A DNA stretch of 41,603 nucleotides from Opitutus sp. (GCA_009695065.1 SIBR01000034.1:1-41603), one strand, 5' to 3'. Shown: positions 16,959 to 26,000, counted from the stretch's first letter. Translations and numbers: made by a program. The notes: generated from the letters alone by a model not told the origin.

Positions 16959-18187
16959 GGCGGGGAAACGGTGAAGGCCGGGGTTGAGTCGGCCATCGTC
17001 AGTTTCCGGAAATTGGGCCAGCGGTGAAAGGTGAGGAAATTGGCGTCGTGATTATTGTGCGCGCCGCCGAGGCCGTCGTCGTAGGCCGTGCGACAGGCGG
17101 CAATGATCGCATCGCCCTCGAAAAGCCATTCCACGTACTGGAAGCCGTGGTTCTTCACGTCCGGGTGGTAGAGCAACACCGTGCGCGTCGTCCATTGCTT
17201 CAGGTCCGGGGACGAGACGAGCGCGAGGGTATTGCGGATGCTGCCTGGATTTTCGGCCCAGTGGCGCTCGGGGACAATCGTGGCCAGCGACCAGTAGAGT
17301 TTGCTCGTCGGATCAAAGCGGATGGCAAATTTCTTTCCGCCTCCGGGGAACGGCACGAAGCCGGTAGCCGGATCGAAAGACGCTTTTTTCCCATCGGGGC
17401 TGATGCGTACGATGGCGGCCTTTTCATCCGGTGACTTGGTCTGCACCCGCAGCATATCGACCAGTTCGCCGGCGGGCGTGACCAACGCGTTGCCCTCGAG
17501 CCAGGCGCCCATGTCGCCGCCGTTCCAGGCGCGGCTGCTGGGAAGAAATTCGCAGAAGGTCCAGTTGTCCGCGTTGAGCAGGTCGGCGCCGACGGGTACG
17601 GAAAGCATGCCGGCGCAGTAGTTGACGCCCCATTCCACCGGCGGATTCCGCCACTCCATTGCCCGCCAGAGTCGGCCATTGTGCTCGAGCACAGGCATGG
17701 GGGCGCAGTGATATTCGCCGTTGTCGCGGAGCAAACCGGTCTTGCGGTCAGTCGGCGACGTCCAATGGGTGCCGCCGTCGTCGGAACGGCGGATGACGGC
17801 ATTGCCGTGGTGCCGGTCGGTGCCGATGAGGTACAGCGCGCCCCGATGCACGAAGAGCGTGGACCAGAAAGCGCCTTGGATGTCGGAAACTTTGCGCCAG
17901 GTCTGTCCGCGATCGCTGGAGCGAAAAACGGCGCTGCGGGCACTCTGGTGCTCCGTGGTATTCGGGCCGAAGAAATCATGCGACGCCACGAAATCGCCGC
18001 TGGGCAGGACGGCGAGGCCCGGTGAGCCGATATACTGGCCGGAGGCAGCGGGGCTGTGGTCGATCACCACGCCGGGAACCAGATCGAAGCGCGGCTTGGA
18101 TTCCGGTTGCGCGGCGACGGCCCGAGCCCAAATCGAGCCGACTAACAGCGTGAGCACGCCGAGGGCGGTGAGGCGGGATAATTTCAT
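16955..18187 (-). CDS. secreted BNR-repeat (sialidase-like) six-bladed propeller protein
   Basis: A 410-residue protein starting at ATG 18187 with a signal peptide (residues 1-27, cut near ARAVAAQ). It carries Asp-box (BNR) repeats SSDRGQTW and SDDGGTHW, plus a third degenerate copy SSPDLKQWTT. Arg residues and a late Tyr (CRTAYDDGLGGAHNNHDANF) are compatible with a sialidase-superfamily fold, but the complete catalytic Arg triad cannot be assigned by eye, so enzyme activity is unproven. It is probably periplasmic or exported. It is the first of three overlapping genes (BNR, isomerase, YidR), 137 bases downstream of the TonB receptor stop. Confidence 0.88.
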   Translation of the reverse strand: MKLSRLTALGVLTLLVGSIWARAVAAQPESKPRFDLVPGVVIDHSPAASGQYIGSPGLAVLPSGDFVASHDFFGPNTTEHQSARSAVFRSSDRGQTWRKVSDIQGAFWSTLFVHRGALYLIGTDRHHGNAVIRRSDDGGTHWTSPTDRKTGLLRDNGEYHCAPMPVLEHNGRLWRAMEWRNPPVEWGVNYCAGMLSVPVGADLLNADNWTFCEFLPSSRAWNGGDMGAWLEGNALVTPAGELVDMLRVQTKSPDEKAAIVRISPDGKKASFDPATGFVPFPGGGKKFAIRFDPTSKLYWSLATIVPERHWAENPGSIRNTLALVSSPDLKQWTTRTVLLYHPDVKNHGFQYVEWLFEGDAIIAACRTAYDDGLGGAHNNHDANFLTFHRWPNFRKLTMADSTPAFTVSPP

Positions 18188-18323
18188 GGGGGACAGTCAA
18201 CTAAAGACAAAAGCCCGGGGCCAGACTCTATTTGCACGCCACGGGGGCACGCGGCGTGCGCCACGTCCCCGTCGTGCCAGCGCGGCTCAGCCTGCTAGGT
18301 CGGACTTACTGCACTCGGCCGGA

Positions 18324-20645
18324 TCAGAACCGGCCGCTCAGTGACAGCCGGAACGACCGCAGCGGATTAGTGCGGGTGAGATAGAAGAAATCCGAACCGA
18401 CGTTGTTCACCTGCAGATCAGCCTCCCAGCGGCCGAAGCGATAAGCGGCCCCAAGATCGAAGGTGTGCTGACTTTCGGGGTAGTTGTAGCGACTCCCCGC
18501 GTAGATCCCGGTACCGTTGGGCACCTGAATGGCCATTGGACCGACCCAAGTGGTGCCGGCCTTCACGACCCAGCCCGTGCCTTTGGCATCGCGGAAGGAA
18601 TATTTGCCAAAAAACTTGTATGACCAGTCGGGGGCGAAACGCAGCGGGCGCCGCGCCCCGATCTTGTTGGCACTGGGATCCGCCTCGCTCGAATCCATGT
18701 TCACGTAGCTGGTCATGACCGTAAGGCGCGGCGTGATGTCGCCAAACGCCTCGAGCTCGAAGCCTTTGGTCTCCGCATCGGAGACGTAGATTTGCGTGAT
18801 GGCCCGGACAGCGGGCAAACCGGTCGCCGGATTGGTGAAATTTTCGTTGGTCGTGAGGGTGACCGAATTTCCCTTGCGGGCCAGTTTCCAGTAGGCGGCG
18901 GTAAACGTCACGCGGCCCTGCAGTCCCTCGCCTTTGACGCCCACTTCCCGCAGGTCATTCTGGCGGGCCGCCTGTAGAAAGATGTCGCGCCGCGGGTCGC
19001 CCAGCGGCACGCCGGCACCGTATTGCGCCTGGAACAATTCGGGATCATTCTGGAGGCTCTTGACCGCGTAGACGGACAACGCCTTCGTCAATTTCACGAC
19101 GCCCGAGACGCGCCACGAATTCAGGTTGGATACGACGTCGGCCCGATTGCGCTGGATATGGCGACTCAAGGCGCTGCGATCCTTGTCGGAGCGCAATCCT
19201 CCACTGAGGATGAACCGGTTCGCGAACTCGAAATCCTGCTGGACGTACAGACCCAGGTTGCGGGTGTGCGTGACATTTTCGGTGTCCAAAACGGGAGGAG
19301 TGGAAGTGCGCGGCGTGCTGAAAAATCCGATGTGGTCCCTGGCCAGTTCCGCGAGATCGAGGCGCAGGAACTTGGCTTCCCTCGGCACGGAGGTCTCGCG
19401 CCCATTGGAACCGTACGTGGTCTCGTATTGGTAGCCCAGCAGGGTGTTGGTGGTTAACCACGGCAGCGGCGCAAACTGGGCATGGAAGTCGCCCTGCAGG
19501 TTGACCACGTCGATGGTGTTGAACTGCCGCTCGAGCACGATGTTTTGGAAGCGCGAGATGTTGTCCTGAATCTCCCACGCATGCCAATCCACGTCGGTGC
19601 GGTGGACATGCACGGCCTGCTTGAAAAACATCCCGTCGGCGACTTTCTGATTCAAAAACAGATTGGCGGCTCGCGTGTTTTCCACCCACGTGTTGTCCGG
19701 ACCGCCGGCATTCGTGCTGTAGGGAATATTCAGCGGCGTGATCTGGTCGGCCGCGCCGTAAACGGCCGGGAAATTGAGATGCCGGCGAACGTCGGCGGGA
19801 TAAACGTTGAAGCCATGACCTTCCTCGCGCGACGGCGTATCGGCGTGGAGAAACTCGCCGACCGCGATCAACTCAGTTTTGTCTGAGAGCTTCCAGCGAA
19901 ACGAAGGATAAACCCCCGCGACCTTGTGCTTCATGAAATCAATGTAATCGTCAGAGTTCTGGCCAACGACTACCACCCGCGCCGCCCGGGTGCCCTCGCG
20001 ATTCAGGACCGCGTTATAGTCGACTGTCGCCCGGAGAAACTTGCCGTCCACCCCGTCTTCATAGCCGACGGTCGAGGCCACGGTGGTGAAACCACGCTTC
20101 AGATCCGGCTTCTTGAGGATGTAGTTCAAGAGGCCCGCCACGCCGCCACGCCCCTGCACGGCCGACGGCGGTCCTTTCACCACTTCGAGCCGATCATATC
20201 CGGCCAGATCGCGCTTGTAGGGTGCGATGCGCACGCCGTCCGTCGCAAAGCCGCTGCTGTTTTCAAAGCCCCGCAAATTGACGCCGCCGAAGCCGGCATT
20301 GCGGTCGCGCACGAAAGCCCCGGGAATGAACCGGAAAGAATCCTGAAAGGTCGTCGACGCCGTATCGCGCCACAGCGCCTCGGTGATGATGCTCACGCTC
20401 TGCGGAATATTGATAAGCGCGGTATTGGTCCGCGTGGCCGTCGACGCGCTCGAGACCCGGTAACCCTCGCTTTCGTTGGAGGCGGTGACCTCGAAGGGTT
20501 GGAGGACCGTGACATCGGCGGCGGCAGGAGCGGCCTTGCTGCCGGGGGCGGCCGTTTGCGCGGCGCCGGAATGAAAGGCGGCCAGGCCGGCAAACAACAG
20601 GAAGAAAGCCCGAAAGCTTCGCAGGTTAGAACTTGGTGATTTCAT
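18324..20645 (-). CDS. TonB-dependent outer-membrane receptor, siderophore-receptor type
   Basis: A 773-residue protein: signal peptide (about 1-29), a TonB-box-like stretch (LQPFEVTASN), plug domain (about 60-190: INIPQSVSIITEALWRD, GVNLRGFENSSGFATDGVRI, LEVVKGPPSAVQGRGGVAG) and a 22-strand-type barrel ending in the outer-membrane signature SLSGRF with terminal Phe. No N-terminal signalling (STN) domain is present, so it is not a FecA-type transducer. In this phylum such receptors import glycans and other compounds as well as siderophores; the linked BNR protein, isomerase and LacI regulator favour a carbohydrate-like ligand. A LacI-type palindrome lies 64-81 bases upstream of its start. Confidence 0.93.
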   Translation of the reverse strand: MKSPSSNLRSFRAFFLLFAGLAAFHSGAAQTAAPGSKAAPAAADVTVLQPFEVTASNESEGYRVSSASTATRTNTALINIPQSVSIITEALWRDTASTTFQDSFRFIPGAFVRDRNAGFGGVNLRGFENSSGFATDGVRIAPYKRDLAGYDRLEVVKGPPSAVQGRGGVAGLLNYILKKPDLKRGFTTVASTVGYEDGVDGKFLRATVDYNAVLNREGTRAARVVVVGQNSDDYIDFMKHKVAGVYPSFRWKLSDKTELIAVGEFLHADTPSREEGHGFNVYPADVRRHLNFPAVYGAADQITPLNIPYSTNAGGPDNTWVENTRAANLFLNQKVADGMFFKQAVHVHRTDVDWHAWEIQDNISRFQNIVLERQFNTIDVVNLQGDFHAQFAPLPWLTTNTLLGYQYETTYGSNGRETSVPREAKFLRLDLAELARDHIGFFSTPRTSTPPVLDTENVTHTRNLGLYVQQDFEFANRFILSGGLRSDKDRSALSRHIQRNRADVVSNLNSWRVSGVVKLTKALSVYAVKSLQNDPELFQAQYGAGVPLGDPRRDIFLQAARQNDLREVGVKGEGLQGRVTFTAAYWKLARKGNSVTLTTNENFTNPATGLPAVRAITQIYVSDAETKGFELEAFGDITPRLTVMTSYVNMDSSEADPSANKIGARRPLRFAPDWSYKFFGKYSFRDAKGTGWVVKAGTTWVGPMAIQVPNGTGIYAGSRYNYPESQHTFDLGAAYRFGRWEADLQVNNVGSDFFYLTRTNPLRSFRLSLSGRF

Positions 20646-20708
20646 AGTTATGGCAGGGACTGCGGCCGGCGGATCCTGAAATCCAACCGAGTTGTTGAAG
20701 GCAGAGTT

Positions 20709-20726
20709 GCAAAAATGTTTTTTCTA
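20709..20726. promoter_or_regulatory. candidate LacI-family operator upstream of the TonB receptor
   Basis: GCAAAAATGTTTTTTCT is an imperfect A/T palindrome of LacI-operator type. It matches the site at 22069-22085 in 16 of 17 bases. It lies between the regulator stop and the receptor start. The regulator that binds it is inferred to be the adjacent LacI-family protein. Confidence 0.5.
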
Positions 20727-20785
20727 CTGAGGCGCATTCCCCGGTGTCAAATGATTTTAACCCCGACAAAAAAAGGATCCGGTCG

Positions 20786-21841
20786 TCAGCCGTGGCCCGT
20801 GGACTCGCGCAGTACGATCTCGACCGGGGTCTCGAACCGCTCCGGCTCAAGACTTCCTGGCTCGCCGAGCATCCGCAGCAGCAACTGGCTGGCCTGCCAG
20901 CCGACCTGTTGGCGCAAGACTCCGACGCTGGAAAGCGGCGGATCGAAGTACGGAGAATTCTCGTAGTCGCCGACACCGAGAACCGCGATGTCATCGGGGA
21001 TTATCAATTTTTGCCGCTTGATCGCATGGTAGGCACCAAGCGCCAGGCTGTCCGTCACGGCATACAAACCATCGCACCGCCCGCCCGCGGCGAAAAAACG
21101 GGCCATCGCCTCGTACGCCCCGGACTCCGACAAAGAGTCGGCCACGATAACCTGCGCCGGCCGGCCGAGCAATTGGACGCTCGCGGCCATGAAGCTGTCC
21201 ACCCGCGCGTGCGTCGTCTGCGTCAGCGGTCGGCCATACAGGACGGCCAAACCGGAACGTTTCGTGCGAACCAGCACTCCGGCCGAACGCGCGCCGGCCA
21301 TGGGTTCCTCCACCACGCTGGCGTACCGCGGCACCGAGCGGTTGACCAGCACCACCGGGTAAGGCAGGTGCGTGCGCCCCAAAAACAGGTCATCCTCCGG
21401 CGTCGTATTGGCGATCAGCGCGGCGTTGAAATGATCACCCGTCAGTAGCCCCGGCGACTCGCGCAACCGGCCGGCCGCAAACATCTCGATCATCAGTGAA
21501 AACGTTCGTCCCTGCGGTCCCCCGGCGCCGGCCGCCGCTTTGCGCAGGGCGGAAACGAACTGGTTCACCACGCCCAGCGGCGCCTCGAAGCTCGTGACGA
21601 ACGCGATCACGATGTTGTGCTTGAGTCCGGTTCCACTCCGCAGGCGGCGCGCGCCAATATCCGGGAGATATCCTAGACGGGCGGCGGTCGCGCGGATAAT
21701 TTCCACCGTCTCGAGCGGAATCCGGCGTTCCACGTGGTGCTTGTTCAGCACCGTCGAAACGGTGCCAATGGTGAACTTCGAGGCTTCGGCTATATCGCGC
21801 ACCGTCACGCGGGCGGAGGGCTTGGGGTGCGTTTTCTTCAT
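20786..21841 (-). CDS. LacI-family transcriptional regulator
   Basis: A 351-residue protein starting at ATG 21841 (MKKTHPKPSARVTV); an upstream TTG in the same frame would add 14 residues and is less likely. It has a helix-turn-helix and hinge (VTVRDIAEASKFTIGTVSTV, LGYLPDIGARRLRSG) and a periplasmic-binding-type effector domain (DSLALGAYHAIKRQ, DIAVLGVGDYENSPYFDPPL). The hinge region has Asp-Ile-Gly-Ala in place of the more usual Pro-Asn-x-Ala, so operator contacts may be unusual. It probably controls the TonB-receptor arm on one side and the PhyH/aldolase arm on the other; look-alike operators lie in each arm and near its own start. Confidence 0.93.
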   Translation of the reverse strand: MKKTHPKPSARVTVRDIAEASKFTIGTVSTVLNKHHVERRIPLETVEIIRATAARLGYLPDIGARRLRSGTGLKHNIVIAFVTSFEAPLGVVNQFVSALRKAAAGAGGPQGRTFSLMIEMFAAGRLRESPGLLTGDHFNAALIANTTPEDDLFLGRTHLPYPVVLVNRSVPRYASVVEEPMAGARSAGVLVRTKRSGLAVLYGRPLTQTTHARVDSFMAASVQLLGRPAQVIVADSLSESGAYEAMARFFAAGGRCDGLYAVTDSLALGAYHAIKRQKLIIPDDIAVLGVGDYENSPYFDPPLSSVGVLRQQVGWQASQLLLRMLGEPGSLEPERFETPVEIVLRESTGHG

Positions 21842-21897
21842 GGTCGGGCCGGAGTCCGATACAGAGCGTCCTCGCACCTCCAAGGCAAGGCCGACGC

Positions 21898-21911
21898 CGA
21901 AAATGTTCGCG
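21898..21911. promoter_or_regulatory. weak LacI-type operator candidate near the regulator's own start
   Basis: CGAAAATGTTCGCG shares 11 of 14 positions with the perfect palindrome at 23123-23136. It lies 57-70 bases upstream of the LacI-family start codon, which would suit autoregulation. This is the weakest of the four sites. Confidence 0.3.
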
Positions 21912-22068
21912 CCACCCTTTCACAGAAATTCTTTCGCGCGGGGCGAAACGCTGTCGCAGCACTGGCCGCCAACCGGTTCGTAGTCGTCGCTCGCCGACGC
22001 TCCAAAGGATTTCGCCGGTCGTCCGAACCTGGCCCCGGGTGCCGCTTGCCGCCCGGTGCCGACTAATA

Positions 22069-22086
22069 GCAAAAAGGTTTTTTCTT
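22069..22086. promoter_or_regulatory. candidate LacI-family operator upstream of PhyH
   Basis: GCAAAAAGGTTTTTTCT lies 45-62 bases before the PhyH start and is nearly identical to the sequence in front of the TonB receptor on the other side of the regulator. Confidence 0.5.
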
Positions 22087-22130
22087 GTGCGGGGTAATCC
22101 CGTGCGCCATCCTCCACCTTCTTTTTTATT

Positions 22131-23069
22131 ATGGTTAAGAACTCCGGGCCCGCTCCCACGCTTCCGCCTCTTCGAACCCTCGGGGTCGAACTCGACCTCT
22201 CGCCAGGTTGCTTTGGCTTTCTGCGCGAGACCCAACGCGGGACGGAGGACGTCTCGGTCCTGCGAGCCCGCATGGCGGACGACGGCTACCTCTTCCTGCG
22301 CGGCTTCTGGCCGCGGGAAAAAGTCCAGGCCGTGCGCGATTCCTTGACCGCCCAACTCGAGCGGCTCGGTTTCCTGCGCCCCGGCTTTCCGCGCGACGAG
22401 GCGAGGTGCATTCCGGGAAAGGAGGTCGGGCGCGCGATGGGCAATCCGCTCAACCAGCACGACCCGGCGCTGCGGGAACTGCTCTTCGGCGAGCAGATGA
22501 TGGCTTTCTTCGGTGAATTTCTTGGCGGTTCGGCGAGGCATTTTGACTTCGTCTGGTTTCGCACGAAGTCGACCGGCCATGGTAGTCCGTTCCACTGCGA
22601 TCTGGTCTACATGGGGCGCGGCACGCACCAGCTCTACACGGCCTGGGTCCCCCTCGGCGATGTCAGCCTCTTCATGGGAGGCGTGCTCCTGCTCGAAGGC
22701 AGTCACCGCCAATCCGCCGAGCTGCAGGCCTATCTGGCGCGCGACGTGGACACCTATTGCGAAAATCACGACGATGCCGCGGATTTTGCCGCCGGGCGTA
22801 AATGGTGGGACGGCACCCTTTCAAAAAATCCCCTGGCGCTGCAGCGGAGCCTGGGCGGCCGCTGGCTGACGGCGGAGGAGTTCAAGCTGGGCGACGCGCT
22901 GTTCTTCAACATGACGCTCGTTCACGGCAGCCTCGACAATACGACGGATCAAATCCGGCTCTCGACCGACACGCGTTATCAGCTCGCCAGTGATCCCATC
23001 GACGAGCGCTGGGTCGGCGAAAAGCCCCCGGGACACACCACCGCGATGAAGCGCGGCCGCGTATGTTAA
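22131..23069 (+). CDS. phytanoyl-CoA dioxygenase (PhyH) family oxygenase
   Basis: A 312-residue Fe(II)/2-oxoglutarate dioxygenase. The facial triad is visible as His-x-Asp in PFHCDLVYMG (about residue 155) and the distal His in MTLVHGSLDNT (about 265), followed by the 2-oxoglutarate-binding Arg region IRLSTDTRYQ. The double-stranded beta-helix core is complete and the length is normal. Members hydroxylate diverse small molecules or natural products, so the substrate stays open. The start ATG at 22131 follows an A/T-rich stretch and no Shine-Dalgarno. It is the first gene of the plus-strand arm facing away from the LacI regulator; the aldolase follows after 172 bases. Confidence 0.9.
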   Translation: MVKNSGPAPTLPPLRTLGVELDLSPGCFGFLRETQRGTEDVSVLRARMADDGYLFLRGFWPREKVQAVRDSLTAQLERLGFLRPGFPRDEARCIPGKEVGRAMGNPLNQHDPALRELLFGEQMMAFFGEFLGGSARHFDFVWFRTKSTGHGSPFHCDLVYMGRGTHQLYTAWVPLGDVSLFMGGVLLLEGSHRQSAELQAYLARDVDTYCENHDDAADFAAGRKWWDGTLSKNPLALQRSLGGRWLTAEEFKLGDALFFNMTLVHGSLDNTTDQIRLSTDTRYQLASDPIDERWVGEKPPGHTTAMKRGRVC

Positions 23070-23122
23070 GCAGCGGTGTCCACCGCGGGCGGTGCCATTT
23101 CACGCCGGCCTGCTCCGGGAGT

Positions 23123-23136
23123 CGAAAACGTTTTCG
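23123..23136. promoter_or_regulatory. perfect LacI-type operator palindrome upstream of the aldolase gene
   Basis: CGAAAACGTTTTCG is a perfect 14-bp palindrome with the central CG typical of LacI-family operators. It sits 106-119 bases before the aldolase start and 53 bases after the PhyH stop, suggesting that the aldolase has its own regulated promoter. Confidence 0.6.
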
Positions 23137-23241
23137 GCGCAACAAAGCCCGGCCGGCTCTCCGCCCGACCGGGCAAACATTCGTACGCTCGCGCCGAAGG
23201 CGGCATTGGCCCGTGATGACCCAGTTTATCGCCACCCTACC

Positions 23242-24162
23242 ATGAACCTCTCTCCTCTTTCTCCCGGGCTGGGTGGAATTGTTCCGCCGATGATTGCGCC
23301 GCTGCGTGGGCGCGACGAAATCGATGCACCCGGGCTGGAAAAGCTCGTCGAGCACATTTTGGCCGGCGGCGTTCACGGCTTGTTTATCCTCGGCACCAGC
23401 GGCGAGGCGCCGAGCTTGAGCTACCGGCTGCGGCGCGAACTGATTGACCGGGTCACCAAGCAGGTCGGCGGGCGACGACCGGTCCTGGTCGGCATCACGG
23501 ACACTTCTTTCGTCGAATGCGTCAATCTGGCCAAGCATGCCGCGAGTCGCGGCGCGCAGGCCCTCGTCTTGGCGGGGCCCTACTATTTTCCTCCCGGCCA
23601 GGTGGAATTGAGCGAACATCTTGAGCGCCTGATCCCGGAACTACCCCTGCCGGTGTTCCTCTACAACATGCCGCAAATGACCAAGGTTCCATTTGCCATC
23701 GAAACCGTCCGGCGCGCGACTGGGCTCCCCGGCATCATCGGGGTCAAGGACAGCGGAGGCAACCTGGCCTATTTCGATCAACTGCTGGCCCTGCGGCGGG
23801 AGCGGCCGGATTGGTCGTTCTTCATCGGTCCCGAGAGTTTGATGGCCGAAGCGGTCCGCCGGGGCGGCAACGGAGGCGTGAATGGCGGAGCCAATTTTCA
23901 CCCGCGGCTGTTTGTCGAGCTCTACGAAGCGGTCAAGCGGGGCGACGAAAAGCGCGCCACGGAACTTCAGCAGACCGTGGACCTCGTCGGCCAAATCTAT
24001 GCCGTCGGTCGGCACGCCTCGGCCGTCATCAAGGGCATGAAGTGCGCGTGCTCCCTGCTCGGCTTGTGCGACGATTTCATGGCCGAGCCGTTCCATCGCT
24101 TCCGGGCGCCCGAGCGGGCCAAGGTCGCCGCGGTGTTACGGGAGGTCGGATTGCTCAGCTGA
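23242..24162 (+). CDS. DapA/NanA-superfamily class I aldolase
   Basis: A 306-residue TIM-barrel lyase. The family hallmarks are present: GTSGEAPSLS (pyruvate-binding loop, about residues 45-54), the proton-relay Tyr in PVFLYNMPQ, the Schiff-base Lys in GIIGVKDSGGN and a GPESLMAEA loop. Members include dihydrodipicolinate synthase, N-acetylneuraminate lyase and keto-sugar-acid aldolases or dehydratases. The locus context (BNR protein, sugar isomerase, TonB receptor) makes a catabolic role more likely than lysine synthesis, but the substrate is inferred. The start ATG at 23242 is chosen because conserved sequence begins there; upstream in-frame residues are not family-like. Confidence 0.92.
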   Translation: MNLSPLSPGLGGIVPPMIAPLRGRDEIDAPGLEKLVEHILAGGVHGLFILGTSGEAPSLSYRLRRELIDRVTKQVGGRRPVLVGITDTSFVECVNLAKHAASRGAQALVLAGPYYFPPGQVELSEHLERLIPELPLPVFLYNMPQMTKVPFAIETVRRATGLPGIIGVKDSGGNLAYFDQLLALRRERPDWSFFIGPESLMAEAVRRGGNGGVNGGANFHPRLFVELYEAVKRGDEKRATELQQTVDLVGQIYAVGRHASAVIKGMKCACSLLGLCDDFMAEPFHRFRAPERAKVAAVLREVGLLS

Positions 24163-24275
24163 TTCGGCAGGGGGCGGACCGATTGATTTGTTATCAAGCC
24201 ATCGCCAAAACATCGCAGCCGTAGCGGGGCCGGTCCTCTCGAAGATCCAACGCCGTTTCCAGATCCACGCCGCCC

Positions 24276-25421
24276 ATGAACAATCTCCCCCGCCAGCTGG
24301 TGAGCTACATCGCCCCGGCGGCACCGGCGACCCGGCGGACGGCGGACGAATCTTTCGTGCGGCTGGAGATCGGGTTCACGCCCGCCTGGTTTCGGCAGCA
24401 TGTGGAGATTGATTTTGGCGAACGCTTTCACACCAACCCGGAATATCGGCGGGAAAGCGTGGTGAAAATGCGGCGCATCCTGCGGACGCGTTTTCCCGCC
24501 ACCCGCATCGGCCGGATCGACCAGGCCGACGCACCGCTGGACCTCCTGACCGGCACTTTCGGAGCCTGCACCGTCGCTTCCCTCTATGGCGTGCCCACAG
24601 TCTACGCGGCGAACAACTGTCCCACGTCTGAGCACGCGTATCTGACCGATTAACAAGTCGCGCGTCTGACGCCCCCTGATCTCGACCGCAATCCGGCCTT
24701 CGCCGGATTGATGGCCCAAGTAGAGTGGATCGCGGAGCGCGAAGGCCGCGTGACGGGTTTTGTCAACTGGTAGGGGGTTTTGAACAACGCCCAACGGCTG
24801 AGGGGCGAGACGCTGCTGATGGACATGTTGGAGGAACAGGAGCGCGCCCGGCACCTGTTCGCCTGTGTGGGCGAGACGATGGCCGAAGGCATTCGCCGAC
24901 TCCACGCCCGCCAACTCGCCAGCGGGGTGGATCTGCGCTTTGTCACGGTCAGCAACTGCCTGGTTAACCTGATCTCGCCGGAATTGTACCGCGAACTGCT
25001 CCTGCCCTTTGATCAGAAACTCGCGGCCATTTACGGGATCATCGGAATCCACAACTGCGCCTAGTCGGCGACGCCCTATCTGGAGGACTACGCCCGGGTG
25101 CCCGGCGTGGCTTAGCTCGACATGGGAATCGGCTCCGATCTCCCCTGGGCGCGGGAGCTTTTTCCCGCGGCACGGCGGGCGCTCCTATACACGCCGATGG
25201 ACGCCATGAACAAACCCTGACCGGAAATCGAAACCGACTTCCACCGGATCGCCCAGGACGACGGACCGTGCGACATCGTCGTCGCCGAGCTCGAAGCCGG
25301 GATGCCGGACGAGTGGGTAAGAGATCTTCTCCTCTGCGAAAATTTATCGGATCGTAGCACGGCGATCGGGGTGAACGCGGCCCAACCGCGATCATCCCGT
25401 TTTGCGGCGGGAGCAGCCTGA
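24276..25421 (+). pseudogene. URO-D-like (uroporphyrinogen decarboxylase family) gene with five in-frame stops
   Basis: One reading frame of 382 codons from ATG 24276 to TGA 25421 keeps the family layout throughout: EIGFTPAWFRQHVEIDFGE, DLLTGTFGACTVASLYGVPT, NNAQRLRGETLLMDMLEEQE, LISPELYRELLLPFDQKL, GIIGIHNCA and a C-terminal DIVVAELEAGMPDEWV. It is interrupted by TAA 24651, TAG 24771, TAG 25062, TAG 25113 and TGA 25218, yet no frameshift is needed. All three stop types occur, so stop recoding is not an explanation. This family in such loci includes corrinoid-linked methyltransferase-like enzymes; the original substrate is unknown. It lies 113 bases after the aldolase and was probably its operon partner. 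Confidence 0.85.
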
Positions 25422-25547
25422 TAGGCACTATTCGTTGGGCCTACTCCCCTTCCAGCCTGACCAGTCCCTCGACCGCAGGACCGGCGCTAGAAGCTGTCTG
25501 GCACTTTCCCCACGCAGGGGGCCGCACTCCAGAGTTTATGACAGCCT

Positions 25548-26000
25548 TTAGGCCAGAAAGCGCGCGGCCCACTCCGCCCGCGGCAACGGTCGAACCCGCC
25601 ACGGTCCGAACACCCGGTAACGCCAGCGACTGCCCAGCCGGTAGCCCGCGTCGCGCCACGAGGTCGGAATCACCGCCAGCACCACGGCGAACCCGCCGGC
25701 CAGGCCGCCGATGGCCTGAAGCGCCGCGCCCACGCCCGCCGTGCGCCAAAGAAAATCCGGCGACTCACGTCGCGACCAGTCGGGCACATAAATCAGCGAA
25801 TCAAAATCGGCCGCCGGCAGGCCGTGCGCGCGCAGATAAGCCTGCGCGGCCGGGCCCTGCAGCGGGGCGTAACGCAGCCGGGAGTAGCGATCGAGGCGTA
25901 GCAGCAGCCGCACCACCCGGTGGCAGAGACCGCACTCACCATCGAAGAGCAGTACGGGGCCCGCCCACGATTCGGGCGTTCGGGCAACAACGGCAGGCAC
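25548..26000 (-). CDS. DCC-family thiol-disulfide oxidoreductase (DUF393)
   Basis: About 150 residues from a likely GTG at 26000; the start is uncertain, and upstream in-frame codons reach 26171 but are not family-like. The family signature is LLFDGECGLCHRVVRLLLR with the CxxC redox pair near the N-terminus, followed by YAPLQGPAAQAYLRAHG and a single hydrophobic stretch (GGLAGGFAVVLAVIP). DCC proteins are small predicted thioredoxin-like oxidoreductases of mostly unknown partners. It lies upstream of nothing obvious on its strand: its stop is 127 bases from the URO-D-like pseudogene end, a gap with no visible gene. Confidence 0.85.
   Translation of the reverse strand: MPAVVARTPESWAGPVLLFDGECGLCHRVVRLLLRLDRYSRLRYAPLQGPAAQAYLRAHGLPAADFDSLIYVPDWSRRESPDFLWRTAGVGAALQAIGGLAGGFAVVLAVIPTSWRDAGYRLGSRWRYRVFGPWRVRPLPRAEWAARFLA

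Larger units (their letters stand above)
21842..22130. other. divergent promoter region between the LacI regulator and PhyH
   Basis: No gene is seen. It separates two divergent genes and contains two operator look-alikes (21898-21911 and 22069-22086). The 60 bases next to PhyH are A/T-rich (T-runs at 22079-22083 and near 22125), fitting a promoter for the plus-strand arm. Confidence 0.55.

Noticed and set aside
24651..25220. stop-codon recoding (pyrrolysine or selenocysteine) in the URO-D-like gene
   Set aside because: All three stop codons occur, with no consistent position or insertion element, and neighbouring genes end normally with the same stops.
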